The translations under genes were made by a program, and so were the position numbers. The notes under the pieces were generated by a model. The model had not been told where the DNA came from and did not search any database. It was given only the letters and a program-made list of their open reading frames with translations. Positions 43,873 to 55,227 of a DNA stretch of 64,000 bases are shown here, in pieces; position 1 is the stretch's first letter; every line of letters begins with the position of its first letter. The DNA comes from Orobanche coerulescens (taxonomy: Eukaryota > Streptophyta > Magnoliopsida > Lamiales > Orobanchaceae), in assembly GCA_033398695.1 (NCBI GenBank), contig CM065801.1:54260358-54324357 (forward strand), written 5' to 3'.

Positions 43873-44189
43873 CAATGACTCCTTTTTTTTTTTAGGGAAT
43901 AGAATTTTTGCAGAAAATCATTTATTAGTTAAGCATGAAAAATCAAACACTCCACAAATTAAGTCAATTTCGCTTTATTTTTCATCAACCAATTGATTCT
44001 TCTTTTCTCAAGGTAACGAATGACTCGATTTTATATGATAATTACAAGGCTTGGAAAGAGAGATTAAGGCTCAAAAAAATATTTTTGGAATATACAATTT
44101 TTTTACCGGTTAAAACAATTTTAGAAGCTTGTATATAGTTAATTTATTGGTGTTTATGGCCAGATCTAGAAATCTCACAAATCAAAATA

Positions 44190-44190
<1 letters not shown>

Positions 44191-44252
<62 letters not shown>
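44191..44252. repeat. (TA)31 microsatellite
   Basis: An uninterrupted TA run of 62 bp in the 3' noncoding part of element C. Confidence 0.95.
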
Positions 44253-44253
<1 letters not shown>

Positions 44254-44928
44254 TAAAAAAAAATTTAAGGCAAATAAAAACACACCAAAATACTAACACA
44301 CTAAAACATACTACAACAAACCACCCCCAAACTTGAAAATAAACTGTCTCTCGCTTTAAAAATAAAATAAAAATAAAAATCAATGCGTAAAAGCGTAATA
44401 CTCCCGTTAAGAAAGTTGATGTCCGAGCCTAACGCCTTTTAGAATCTGCAAGAGAATAAATATACGAGGCACACACAAAAGAAAATAAAATATACTCGTA
44501 AGTATAACATAATTTTTTTAGATGCGCATCAAGAAAGTCCGAAGAGTCGCCTTACGCCGCCATCAAAGTTTTTAAAAAAAAAAAAAAGCAAAGCACGAAA
44601 TAAAAATTACAAAGAATACATAAATCGCGAATAGATGCGCGTCAAGAGATTAAGAAGAAACTCCTTAAGCCGCCATCATTTAATTTTTTTTTTTTTTTTT
44701 TTTTTGATTTTAGATTTTTTAGAAATAATAAGAAAAACAATAAATAAATTGGGTTCCCTCCCAATAAGGGCTTGTTTAATGTCATTAGCTTGACAACTTC
44801 CTGCTTTAGTCGTGACGGATCTTCAAGGGTTATGCTCTCTCCGTGAGGAATTTTCGATTTTCAAAATAAGGCTTTACCTGTGTCCGTTCACCGAAATGAC
44901 TCTTTGGTTTGAGGATTTATCACTGACA

Positions 44929-46341
44929 TTACTCCGTATGGAAATACTTCCTCAATCTCGAAGGGTCCCGGCCCAAATGTGATTTTAGCTTACTCGGAAA
45001 TAATCGCAAACGAGAATTAAATAAAAGTACTTTCGTACCTGGTTCAAGGTGTTTGAGGGTAAGTTTCCGGTCATGAAGTCTCTTGACTTTGTCTTTGTAA
45101 ATCAGAGAGTTCTCGTATGCTTCGTTTCTTAACTCGTCTAGTTCAGATATTTGTAGCAGTCTTTCCTGTCCAGCTTTTTTCAATTCCATTGAAACGGCCT
45201 TAATTGCCCAATAAGCTTTATGTTCGATTTCAACTGGAAGGTGACAATTTTTTCCATAGACTAGACGGTAAGGGCTCATTCCCAATGGACTCTTGTATGC
45301 TGTTCGGTATGCCCAAAGTGCATCGACCAATTTTTCAGCCCAATCTTTTCGAGTTGGGCGCACAGTTTTTTCCAAGATCCCTTTTATTTGTCGCTTGCTT
45401 GTTTCAGCCTGACCCGACGTTTGTGGATGGTAGGGAGTTGCAATTTTGTGATTTATGCCATTTTTGGCCATAAGCTTGTCAAATAACTTGTTGCAGAAGT
45501 GAGATCCCCCATCACTGATTATTGCCTTGGGAAATCCGAAACGGCTGATTATGTATTCCTGTACAAACTTAACAACAATATTAGCATCATTAGTCCTTGT
45601 GGGGATTGCCTCAACCCACTTGGATACATAATCGACCGCTAAAAGAATGTACTCAAAATTTCCAGATTTAGTGAATGGTCCCATAAAATCAATTCCCCAT
45701 ACATCAAAAATTTCTACGACCAAATTGATCGTGAGGGGCATCTCATTTCTTTTTCCGATATTACCAGTTCGTTGACACCTATCGCACTGAACACAAAAAT
45801 GATATGCGTCTTTAAATAAGGATGGCCAATACAAACCAGATTGGAGAATTTTTTGTGCGGTCTTTTGTCCGCCAAAATGTCCTCCGCAATGAAGTTCGTG
45901 GCAAAAGGTTAGTACACTTTGTTGCTCATCTTCTGGGACACATCGCCTCATGATTTCATCTTTGCATAATCGAAAAAGGCATGGTTCGTCCCAGAAGTAG
46001 TTTTTGCATGATGATAAAAACCTTTTCTTTTCTTGGTAAGAAATGTTAGTTGGGAGCATTTCACAAACCAAATAATTCACAATATCTGCAAACCAAGGTA
46101 CCGAAGAAATTTTAAATAGATTTTCATGTGGAAAAGAGTCCACAATTTGTTCATGTTTGTTATCTATTTCTTCGTTATTTTTAAACGAGACAAATGGTCT
46201 CATGACCACATTTTCACTTCCTTTTCGATCCTTTATTTCCACATTAAATTCTTGAAGCATTAAAATCCACCGAATCAACCGAGGTTTCGCTTGTTGCTTT
46301 TTCAATGTATGTCGTAAAGCCGCATGGTCTCGAATGTACAA
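44929..46341 (-). CDS. Element C RNase H end and integrase, 470-codon frame
   Basis: The frame begins inside RNase H ([12 protein letters not shown], with a damaged end [11 protein letters not shown] in place of the usual VVADHLSR). It runs through the zinc-binding region (H151, H155, C186, C189), the catalytic core with D218 ([11 protein letters not shown]), D277 (IISDGGSHF) and E313 ([10 protein letters not shown]), to the C-terminal part ([18 protein letters not shown]). All three DDE residues are present. The GPY/F module is cut short by a frame change near 44990-44970. Integrase would insert the cDNA. It lacks its own start, since it is part of a polyprotein whose upstream parts are broken. 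Confidence 0.85.
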   Translation of the reverse strand: MYIRDHAALRHTLKKQQAKPRLIRWILMLQEFNVEIKDRKGSENVVMRPFVSFKNNEEIDNKHEQIVDSFPHENLFKISSVPWFADIVNYLVCEMLPTNISYQEKKRFLSSCKNYFWDEPCLFRLCKDEIMRRCVPEDEQQSVLTFCHELHCGGHFGGQKTAQKILQSGLYWPSLFKDAYHFCVQCDRCQRTGNIGKRNEMPLTINLVVEIFDVWGIDFMGPFTKSGNFEYILLAVDYVSKWVEAIPTRTNDANIVVKFVQEYIISRFGFPKAIISDGGSHFCNKLFDKLMAKNGINHKIATPYHPQTSGQAETSKRQIKGILEKTVRPTRKDWAEKLVDALWAYRTAYKSPLGMSPYRLVYGKNCHLPVEIEHKAYWAIKAVSMELKKAGQERLLQISELDELRNEAYENSLIYKDKVKRLHDRKLTLKHLEPGTKVLLFNSRLRLFPSKLKSHLGRDPSRLRKYFHTE

Positions 46342-47640
46342 TCACTTTAGATCCTACAATATAAGATCTAAATTTATCCAAAGGAGAAAACCACACTAAT
46401 AATTCTTTCTCGGTTGTCGTATAATTAACTCGCGCATCATTTAATGTTAGACTAGCGTAATAAACCACACGGAGCATTTTATCAATTCTTTGGCCCAAAA
46501 TCGCACTAACAAATTTCTGGCCGATGCATCGCACATAATTTCAAAAGGTAAAGACCAATCAGGGCAATTACGATTGGTGCCGTGGTTAGTTTCTCTTTCA
46601 AGGTTTTAAAAGCGTCGAGACAAGCGTCATCGAAAATGAAAGAAACATCTTTGGTAAGCAAAGTGCATAGAGGTTTACTTATTTTTGAAAAATCTTTGAT
46701 AAACCTTCTATAAAAACCGGCATGTCCTAAAAAGCTCCTGATTGCCTTTACATTGTTTGGTGGCGGTAATTTTTGAATGACATCAATTTTTGCTTTGTCG
46801 ACTTCAATTCCATGATTTGACACCACATGGCCTAGCACAATACCACTTTCTGTCATAAAATGACTATTTTCCCAACTGAGAGTTAAATGGCTTTCAATAC
46901 AACGCTCAAGTACTTTGGTCAATTTATTTAAGCAATCATCAAAAGATGATCCAAATACTGAAAAGTCATCCATAAATACCTCAATAGAATCGCCGATCAT
47001 ATCTGAGAAAATTGACAACATGCACCTTTGAAAAGTTCCCGGTGCATTGCATAATCCAAAGGGCATTCTTCGACAAGCAAAAGTTCCAAAAGGGCATGTG
47101 AATGTGGTCTTCGATTGGTCCTCGGGTGCAATCGCCACTTGATAATACCCCAAAGGCCATCAAGAAAACAAGAGAATTTGTGTCCCGTAAGTTTATCAAG
47201 CATTTGGTCAATAAAAGGTAGAGGAAAATAATCCTTTTGGTGGCGGCATTTAATTTTCGATAATCAATGCACATCCGCCACCCGGTTGTTACCCTCGTTG
47301 GTACTAGCTCTCCTTATCATTTTCAATCACCGTTATGCCACTTTTCTTTGGCACCACATGTATCGGGCTTACCCATTCACTATCCGCAATCGGATAAATA
47401 ATTCCTCACTAGTAATTTTAAAATTTCCTTTTTACTACCTCTAGCATATTGGGATTTAATCTTCGTTGTGCTTCTCTTCTTGGTTTTTCCTCTTCTAGGA
47501 TTATTTTGTGCATACATGTTGAAGGGCTAATTCCCTTAATATCACTCAAACCCCATCCTATTGCCTCTTTGCATTTTTTTAAAACTTCTATTAAAAGAAA
47601 TTCTTCATCTTTGTTCAATTCGCATTAATAATTACGGGTT
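46342..47640 (-). pseudogene. Element C RT and RNase H start, frameshifted
   Basis: Pieces: 47618-47418 (ECKEAIGWGLSDIKGISP-like linker, EEEKPRREAQRRLNPNMLEVVK), 47274-47203 (MCIDYRKLNAATKRI), 47153-46506 (MGYYQVAIAPEDQSKTTF, CRRMPFGLCNAPGTFQRC, catalytic FMDDFSVFG, FLGHAGFYRRFIKDF) and 46534-46244 (VVYYASLTLNDARVNYTTTEKELL). Most breaks look like single-base deletions. It is inactive as read, although the catalytic residues are kept. Confidence 0.8.
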
Positions 47641-48480
47641 TTTATTTCCTCTTCAAGAAAAACATATTTTAAATGCTTAGGCAATTCTTTAAGCTCCGGT
47701 ATTTCTTTTTCTTTGCTATCCATTAACGACTCCAGACTATCTATCTTAATCCCCTGTAAGAGATTTTCGCACACTTCTCCTTCAACTTCCGGTTAAGCTC
47801 GAACATTCCATTACTTGTTCTGTATAATGAGAGTTTCTACTAATTGTCAATAATATCAACAAAAGCACACTCCTCGTATAAATCGTAACTAGGAACAGGG
47901 CGAATTAAACACGTAAAATGTCACGGTTTCATTTAACACACTCATGGTTAATTTTCCTCTTTTAACATCAATTATTGTTTCAGCGGTAGCCATGAAAGGT
48001 CTTCCCAATAAAATAGAATGATCTTTTCCATTTTCTAGACATTGTCCCATTTCTAAGACAACAAAATCACTGGAATAATAAGCCCCTCTATGTCAACCAA
48101 AATATCTTCGATAATTCCAACAGATAACGAAGCGATCTATCGCCAATTGTAAACATATTTTAGTTGGGCTAAGTTCACCAAGATCAAGTTGCTCAAAAAT
48201 ATATAATGGCATCAAATTTATACCGCTCCAAGATCAAGCATACCAGTGGTCTTCTTACCGCTTCCCATAGCGATATTTATGATGAAGCTACCTGGATCAC
48301 TTTGCTTGGGAGGTAATCGTTGTTGGAGCAATGCGACATAACCTCCGAGACAATGATTTTTTCTCTATATCCAAACTTCTTTTTATCCGTGAGTAATTCT
48401 TTGAAAAATTTTCCGTATGTCGACACTTTTTATTACTTCCAATAAAGGAAGGTTTACATTTACTTTGATGACATATCAAA
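47641..48480 (-). pseudogene. Element C protease region, heavily frameshifted
   Basis: Protease-type sequence is recognisable in short pieces in three frames (for example around 48240-48180 for the active-site area and 48010-47990 for the LLGRPFMATA-like block). The corresponding piece in A is at 13590-14398. No continuous frame remains. Confidence 0.5.
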
Positions 48481-50071
48481 AAATTTAGAAATTGCTTCTC
48501 AAGTTTTTCATTTTTTTGTCGACTTGGAAAAGGTATTGGGGTTTGTATGGATTTGTAGATTTGTGGAGTGTTGGGATGGGGACTTCTTCTTTAGAATTTT
48601 CATTTGACTCCTTATATTCGTCCTTGTTTCTGCAATAATTGAAATATCATCATTAGAAGGGGAATCAACTTGATTGTTATAAATCTTACCAGCTTCTCGG
48701 CGTGGTGATAGCTTTAGCTTGTTCGGGTTGACTTGGTAACCTCCCTTTCTCGGTTATTTTGCGTTGATTTGCTAGTTGCCCGACTTGAGTTTCGACTGCT
48801 TTATCGATGCTTCCATTGCTTCAAATCTTCGATCCGAGTTTTGGATGAATGATTGAAGTGTTTCTTCTAATGAGGGTTTTCTGGTTGGTTTGAGGGCGAC
48901 CCTTGGAATTGGTTCGGTCTTTGATATGGTTGTTGCAAATTTTGATGTTGAGGAGGTGGTGGTTGTTGGTGATGATTCCCACCCCAAGAGAAATTAGGGT
49001 GATTTCGCCAACCGGATTATAGGTTTCGTAAAAGGGTCATTTCGGGGCGTTGGTAAAAATTATTTAAAGCATTTACCTCTTCGTGGTTCGTCGGGGATTG
49101 ATGTTGGGTGCATGACTATATTCACCACCGCGAAAAATACTTCTTGAGATGGCATGACTGTGGGTGGTTGAGAAATTCCTTGAGTTGTAAGTCGTTGGAC
49201 TTGTTTGGTTAGCTCGGCAATTTGCGCAGTGAGATCGCTGGTGGAATTTACTTCATTAGCTCCGACTCTCCCGCCTCGTGCACTCTTTTCTTTGGGAGGA
49301 TATAGCAAGTTTTTCAAACAACTCAAAGCGGCTTGCGCCGTTAGTGTTCCTATATCTCCCCACCGCATTGTCACAACAGAAATTGGCAATTATGAGTTAG
49401 CCCATCATAAAAAGTTTGACTCAAACAAAGGTAAAGGATAATGATGATGGGGCATGCTAGTAAAAGAGTTTTGAACCGATCCCATGCTTCAAAAATTGTT
49501 CACCCTCCGATTGCGTAAAGCCGCAATTTTGGTCCTTAGATCCGCCGCTTTATGATGTGGATAAAATTTAGACATGAATTTGTTGCACACATCATCCCAA
49601 GTAGCCAATGAATTTGGTGGCAACGTCATAATCCATGTTTTTGCTCGATCTTTTAAAGTGTAAGGAAAACACCTCATTTTTAATTGATCCTCACAATTGT
49701 TGTAATGGAAAGGTATTGACAACCGAGTAAAAATCACGAATAAAACTTAAAGGATCCTCGTTTGGCATCCCATAAAAAGATGGGAGTTGGTTGAAATGAA
49801 TGGATTTCAATTCATAATTTCGTCTTGTCTGCCAAGTTGTATGCATGACGTTGTTGTACCGATCACCGGTCTAGCAAAATCTTTCAAAGTTTGTTGGTCC
49901 GCCATATGTTCTTCGTTTAACTTTTCTTCTTGATAGGAAGATTCGGTGTTTTCTTCTCACAAAATTCTCCTTCACCGCTAATATCTTCCAGTTATCTCCA
50001 ACTCGATAATCGGGATGAACGTTTTCGTTGTATGGTACCAAGGTTCTTGCAAGAGACCTACGGCCCCGCAT
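48481..50071 (-). pseudogene. Element C gag, frameshifted
   Basis: Starts at an ATG at 50071 with MRGRRSLARTLVPYNENVHP. Then RCFPYTLKDRAKTWIMTLPP and WDDVCNKFMSKFYPHHKAADL (49737-49489), a middle part with DLTAQIAELTKQVQRLTTQG (49389-49060) and a glutamine/threonine-rich part with KPSLEETLQSFIQNSDRRF (48987-48772). This is the Athila gag order. At least five frame breaks are seen. Confidence 0.75.
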
Positions 50072-50205
50072 AGACTAGAAAACAGTCAACGCACCTTAAA
50101 AAAAAAATTAAGAACAAGATGAATAAAAGATGCAAGAAATAAAAAAAAGATTAAATCACAAGATATAAATAAAAGTATACAAAAATTATATTCGCCTAAA
50201 ACAAT

Positions 50206-50220
50206 CCCAGAACGGCGCCA
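50206..50220 (-). other. Element C primer binding site
   Basis: tggcgccgttctggg on the minus strand, five bases from the LTR end. It shares the ttct variant with element A and differs from the Asp-tRNA form of element N. Confidence 0.65.
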
Positions 50221-50225
50221 AAATT

Positions 50226-52239
50226 TGATCGGCCGTAAAACTTATCTTAAAAACAGAGTTCTTGAGTCGCTCGCAAATATATACGAGGTAGAAGTAGTTG
50301 TGGTAAGTTCTACCAAGGTCTTTTCTCTCGAGGATTGTCCAACAGGCTTCGTATAATTTTTTTGTTACAAATTGCGAGAAATAAATACTAAAATATTAAA
50401 AAAGATATTTTTGGGTTTTTAAATATTAACTAAATTAAATTGCACTATATTTAATTTAAACTATTTTTAATAAGACTATTTATACTAGACTATTTATATT
50501 AAGACTATTTATACTAGACTATTTATACTAGACTATTTATATTAAGACTATTTATACTAGACTATTTATAGTAAACTATTTTTAACTAGTGAAAATGAAT
50601 AGAATTAAAATGAGTTGGGAATTTATAAAATCTAGGGGAATACGGGTTCATTAAATTAGGTTTTAATTAAGTATAGGAATTGATTTATATGGATATAAAA
50701 GAAAAAATGAATATTTATCGAGTAATCAACTTTTCACCTCCGTACTTTCGTAATCAAAGATGTCTTAATCGCTGTCACTTTTTTAAGATGTTGATAACAA
50801 GATTAACACTTGATAGATTGAAAAGATGTGTTTCCAATACACTTAACAATCAATCAAGGAGGTTTCACTAGTAGAAATAGGATATGATCAATCTCTATTT
50901 AAACCAATTAGTCCTTTCATTTCTCTAACTTGACTATTTTTAGGATAAACGATCGCTCATCGAGTAATCAACTTTTCACCTCCGTACTTTCGTAATCAAA
51001 GATGTCTTAACCACTTTCGCAATCTTAAGATGTTGATAACAAGATTAACATTTGATAGATTGAAAAGATATGTTTCCAATTCACTCAACAATCAATCAAG
51101 AAGGTTTCATTAGTAAAAATAGGATATGATCAATCTCTATTTAAACCAATTAGTCCTAAAAATAGTTTAAATCAATCAAATACTCAATATATAACCTAAT
51201 AGAAATTCCCCTTCCCCTAGGAAGAAAGATTAGCTACTCATTGGTTTATACATACTAAAATTATAATAGAAATAATTGATATATATAATATATATATAGA
51301 AACTTTTAATTACTAGAACTTAATGACAATAGATAAAACTTACTTGAATATGATGAATCAAAGTGCAAGAAACAAACTTCAAAATATAACTTCAAACTTG
51401 TTTAAAGGTTACAAGCTTACAAAATTTGAAAGTAAAACACTAAGTAAAATACTAAGTGCTTATTGATCAAGCACTTTTCAATTACAAACTAAATGAAAGA
51501 AAAACTTCAAACCAAAAATAAAATACAAACTAAAATTGAAAGTTCTAAGGAAAATATATTGCTAAAGGAAAGGAGTATTTCTTAGCAAGAAGTTGAGGAT
51601 TTCTTGGTAAGAATGTGGGTTGGGATTTTTGCAATGGATGAACATGTCCTTTTATAGGTGATTTTCAAGAATACAATTGATTATTTAATTCAAAATATCT
51701 ATTGTAATATCATTTTTTTAATTCTTTGTTCACACTTCACCCATGTCTTTGAATTTTCAGATTTTTGACCAAAAAATATCTTGTGGTTGATTTCACAAGT
51801 TGGTCAAAAGTGGACTAATTTTGCATGGCATCTGCTGAAAAACGGCGATGAAAAACGGCTCGGTTGCCCCGTGTTGTGCGCCGTTTTGTGCTGACTCGGT
51901 CTCTTCCGGAATACGCGCGAGGACACGGCGCTAAATGCCGGCCGTGTGTGAAACGGCCCAAGACACGGCCCTTGTTGCGCCGTATGTGAAACGGCCTACA
52001 TAACACGGTCCTGTTTGCGCCGTGTTGTAGGTCGTTTTGCCTTGAAAAATTCCCGTCGTTGGATTTGATCTTGTTTTCCGTTCTTTTTGATGCTTCATGT
52101 CAGTAATCAGAAATAACCATTTTTAGCTCATGTTTGGACATATCTGTAAAATATATATTTTTAATCACAAATCAGTACAATTATGCCCGGAAAAATGAAT
52201 ATTTTGTATATGAATTTTAGATCAATTATGCACTAATCA
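50226..52239 (-). repeat. Element C 5' LTR
   Basis: A 2014 bp repeat, plus-strand ends tgatcggccgt and gcactaatca, closely matching 41070-43072, with the same tandem repeat (about 50472-50583) and internal direct repeat. Differences from the other LTR are mostly one- to three-base insertions or deletions. Confidence 0.9.
51648..52040 (-). promoter_or_regulatory. Element C LTR promoter with CpG-rich upstream block
   Basis: Minus-strand TATA cctataaaagg at 51658-51648. Upstream, at about 51835-52040, is a CpG-rich block in AT-rich surroundings with repeated gccgt(g/a)tgtgaaacggcc (51941, 51979; a shorter form at 52019, step 38-40 bp) and acacgg half-sites. The layout parallels LTRs B and H: repeats first, then TATA. 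Confidence 0.55.
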
Positions 52240-53746
52240 ATACCTTTGATACTTAGGTACAACATTCTTTCTGGCCGGCTGCTGACGTTGTTGGTATGCT
52301 CGAGGAGCATACTGTTGATGACTTGCATTGCGTCTTATAGGTCTATGAGGGCAGGGTTTCCACTGCTTATGATATGACCTGGGTGGTGGAATCACAGCCT
52401 TTACTATCCGGGAAGGGGCACAGGACTTGGGGATTCTTCAGGTTCCTGGATGGATTCCACTCCTTTGACAAAAACCATACCGATTTTGCCTTTGTGGGAG
52501 AACGAGTCATATCCTAGCATGTTTGTAGTGGGTGTGCTGCCCAATGCTTAGAATGTCTTTCATCCTCCTTGGTCAAAAGTATGTGATGTGTTAATATGAG
52601 TAGCTGAGGTGGAGATTATGTTATCATCGTTGTCTTCATCATCATCTTCTTTGGCCATAAAACACATATATGCTTTATCTTCTATTTCATCGTTATAGGA
52701 GTCATTGTCGGTGATTGACTGAAGGCACTTTTTTAGTTTTAGTTGATGCGGGCGAGGCTTCTGATTCTCTAATCAGGCCTTGAGCTTGTTTGGCCAAATG
52801 CGCCTTTTCTCGTCCTTCTCGAGTTGCTCAGCTTCGGGCAACTTCTGCATTTTGGGATGCGGACATCTATTTGCATAATGTCCCGGTTTCCTGCAATTAT
52901 AACACATTTTATAATATGCGTGCAAAGGTGATTCAGAACTCACCTTGTTTAATTGTTTGGGCCTATATGGGGCATTCCTGGTTTCTTGATGAACTTCCAG
53001 AATTTATGCATGAGGAGGGCCATCTCGTCTTGTGACAGGATGTCATCGTCGCTGTCAGCTGGCTTGCATGCGGCTTTGGATGTGTTGGGTGCAGAGCTGT
53101 CTCTCTTGTCAAATACAGCAGCCAGTGCTGGAATCTTGGCACGTGACTCTTTGGACTTCTCTCTCCTATCAATGTCATACTCAAAGACTTTGAGGTCAAA
53201 TAAAAGATCGAAAATAGATATGTTATTTAAATTACAAGACACACGCATAGCTGTGGTTTTAATATACCATCCACCAGGGAGTGATTTAAAGATTTTCAGA
53301 TTTTCTCCTTTTGGGTATAAACTTTCCCCAATGCTTCAGGTTCAGTGACAATGCCGGTAGATCTAAGGTCAAGTTCCTCAAGTGTTTCAAAAGATTTCTT
53401 TTCAAACGATTCAAATTGCTGAGTTTGTTTTGAAATTTTGTTTTCTTTAGAGAGCTCAGTTCCCTCGCAAATTAGCTCGAGTTTCTCCCAGATCTCTTTG
53501 GATGTCTTACAACTTCTTACCTTGGAGAATGTGCATTTATCAAGAGTGATAAGTAGCACATTCTTAGCTACATTGTCGAGATTCGCATGCTTGCAATCAT
53601 CCGTTTCCAATTGCTCGCGTTCTTTCTCGAGCATCTCCACATAAGGTTGATCATCGATTCTTGTGGCTGTGTTGAATTCCATTATCTTGATCGGTCCTTC
53701 TTGAATGGCGAAGATAATTTCTTCATGCATTGCAGCAAGATGGGCT
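52240..53746 (-). pseudogene. Element E gag, copy 2 (part 2)
   Basis: Minus strand: [20 protein letters not shown] and IKIMEFNTATRIDDQPY (53751-53296), KNVLLITLDKCTFSKVRSC, then SDDDILSQDEMALLMHKFWKF (53248-52949), a zinc-knuckle area near 52900 and an acidic stretch. This is Sirevirus-type gag. Frames are broken in the second half. At 53747 it ends in sequence of element K; at 52240-52244 it meets element C. A join near 52574 differs from copy 1, which has about 90 bp more of gag there. Confidence 0.75.
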
Positions 53747-54431
53747 TCCATCCTGGCCGCAGTTGTATTTGCGTTGAAGATCTGGCGTCATTACTTGTAT
53801 GGCTCGTCGTGTCAGATTTTCACCGATCACAAGAGTCTGAAGTACATTTTCACGCAGAAAGAGCTAAATATGAGGCAGAGGAGATGGTTAGAGTTGATTA
53901 AGGATTACGACCTCGAGATTCTCTATCATCAGGGCAAGGCAAATGTGGTGGCAGATGCCCTGAGCCGGAAATTAGTATCGCTTCGGGCGCTTGAGTTGCT
54001 TACAGCCCAGTTGGGACTTCAGCGAGAGTTAATGAGGTTGAGCGTTGAGATCGTGCTACCAGAGAGTTCCGGACAGTTGCATACACTTGAGATTTCGTCG
54101 TCTCTAGTCGACGACATTAAATCTGGACAGTTAGAGGACCCGATGTTTATTCAGCTTCGGGAGAATGTAGGGAAGGGGAAAGCCCCGGGATTCGTGATAC
54201 ATGAGGATGGTGTGTTGAGATTCCAAGGTCGGCTTTGTGTTCCGAACGACTTGGAAATGAGGCAGAGTATTATGCGAGAGGCTCACGCGTCACCTTACTC
54301 AGTCCATCCGGGCTCGAGTAAAATGTATAAAGATTTGAGAAAGAATTTCTGGTGGAATGACATGAAGAATGAGGTGGTTCAATTTGTGGTTAAGTGTTTG
54401 ACTTGTCAACAAGTCAAAATCGAGCATCAGC
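53747..54431 (+). CDS. Gypsy element K, RNase H end and integrase zinc region (part 1)
   Basis: Open frame from the E/K junction: [48 protein letters not shown] (end of RNase H), then [19 protein letters not shown] and the integrase zinc region with [19 protein letters not shown] and [11 protein letters not shown]. It is a chromovirus of the Del/Tekay type, close to element H. There is no stop or frameshift. The 5' side is lost at the junction; the start used by the longer frame (53705) lies in E sequence. It continues at 63457. Confidence 0.85.
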
Positions 54432-54676
54432 TGTAATATCCGCATTTTTCTTCCCCTTGTATTTTCTTTTTCGGCGTATTTCCCGATAGTAGTGACCCTC
54501 GTGTATCTTTCAGTGTATCTTTCCTATTATCTATGGATTTTATTCCCGTTAATGTCTTGCGGAACCGCCGTTTCGGGGTTGCCGTGGATCCATTCTATGT
54601 TATGATGCCTGTTGAGATGTTTCGTTTGATGTTTCGTTCACATTTCGGTGTCTTTGGACCGTTTATATTTCGTACC

Positions 54677-55199
54677 TAGCGCACGCTACTTCTTCTGCAT
54701 AGCGCACGCTAGGGATCCCTTAGTAGCGCACGCTACGTTTGTTTCGTAGCGTGCGCTAACGAGTAGCCCTGGGAGTGGCAGTGCTGTTTTTCCAGCCTTC
54801 TGGACTAGCATATTAGCGTACGCTACGTATGCTAGCGCACGCTAATGTCGAGAGGCTAGCGCACGCTGATGATGCCCGGTAGCGTGCGCTAGCGTAGGTG
54901 TCCAAGATCGACGGTTTATTTCGAACGGCCAGTGCCGCGAAGCGTGACGCTACGCCGTATGGTAGCGCACGCTAACGGATCGAGTGAATTTTGGGCGATT
55001 AGCTTCGGACTCGGCCGATGTCCGTGTAGCGCACGCTATTGGTCGATAGCGCGCTACCGATAGATTATTAGCGCACGCTACAATTGGAGTAGCGCACGCT
55101 AACGGCCAGAAGTCTGGCTACTGGGTTGGACGCTAACTATTTTGGCCTGTAACTTTACCCCGTTAGCGCACGCTAACCTTGAGGAATTAGCGCACGCTA
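54677..55199 (+). repeat. Array of tagcgcacgcta palindromes in LTR H
   Basis: Sixteen copies or variants of tagcg(ca/tg/ta)cgcta start at 54677, 54700, 54724, 54747, 54814, 54833, 54857, 54880, 54940, 54963, 55027, 55047, 55069, 55090, 55164 and 55188. The most common step is 23-24 bp. Arms tagcg and cgcta are complementary. One copy (55047) has lost its central two bases and still keeps both arms. The array ends directly at the TATA box. The 3' LTR carries the same array at about 61516-62038. Confidence 0.9.
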
Positions 55200-55202
55200 A
55201 CA

Positions 55203-55227
55203 CTCCCTGGCTATATAAACCAGGGAG
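55203..55227 (+). promoter_or_regulatory. TATA box in the loop of an 8 bp inverted repeat, LTR H
   Basis: ctccctgg (55203-55210), ctatataaa (55211-55219), ccagggag (55220-55227): a perfect 8 bp inverted repeat flanks the TATA box. The same structure is at 62042-62066 in the 3' LTR. It is the probable H promoter. Confidence 0.7.

Larger units (their letters stand above)
43073..44928 (-). other. Element C 3' noncoding region
   Basis: No supported gene. On the minus strand from the integrase end: the tgggagggaaccc motif (44763-44751), the paired gatgcgc repeats (44680-44634 and 44565-44521), a long TA microsatellite (44252-44191) next to a ttcaagtttgggggtgg motif (44336-44320), and three copies of a 46 bp repeat (43872-43567). 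Only about 250 bp separate integrase from the paired repeats, against about 1.7 kb in element A. Confidence 0.7.
41070..52239 (-). mobile_element. Athila-like element C, full length
   Basis: An 11.2 kb element with two 2.0 kb LTRs (41070-43072 and 50226-52239) and a perfect 5 bp target-site duplication atacc (41065-41069, 52240-52244). Minus-strand order: LTR, primer binding site, gag, protease, RT, RNase H, integrase, 3' noncoding region, LTR. The LTRs are very similar by eye, so insertion is fairly recent, yet gag, protease and RT carry many small frameshifts. It is inserted in E gag. Confidence 0.92.

Noticed and set aside
53705..53746. Use of the start at 53705 for the K polyprotein
   Set aside because: These codons are the antisense of E gag; K sequence begins at about 53747.
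54677..55199. A CRISPR-like array of repeats and spacers
   Set aside because: Repeats are only 12 bp, spacers are about 11 bp, variants are frequent, the array is in a plant LTR and is present in both LTRs. There are no cas genes.
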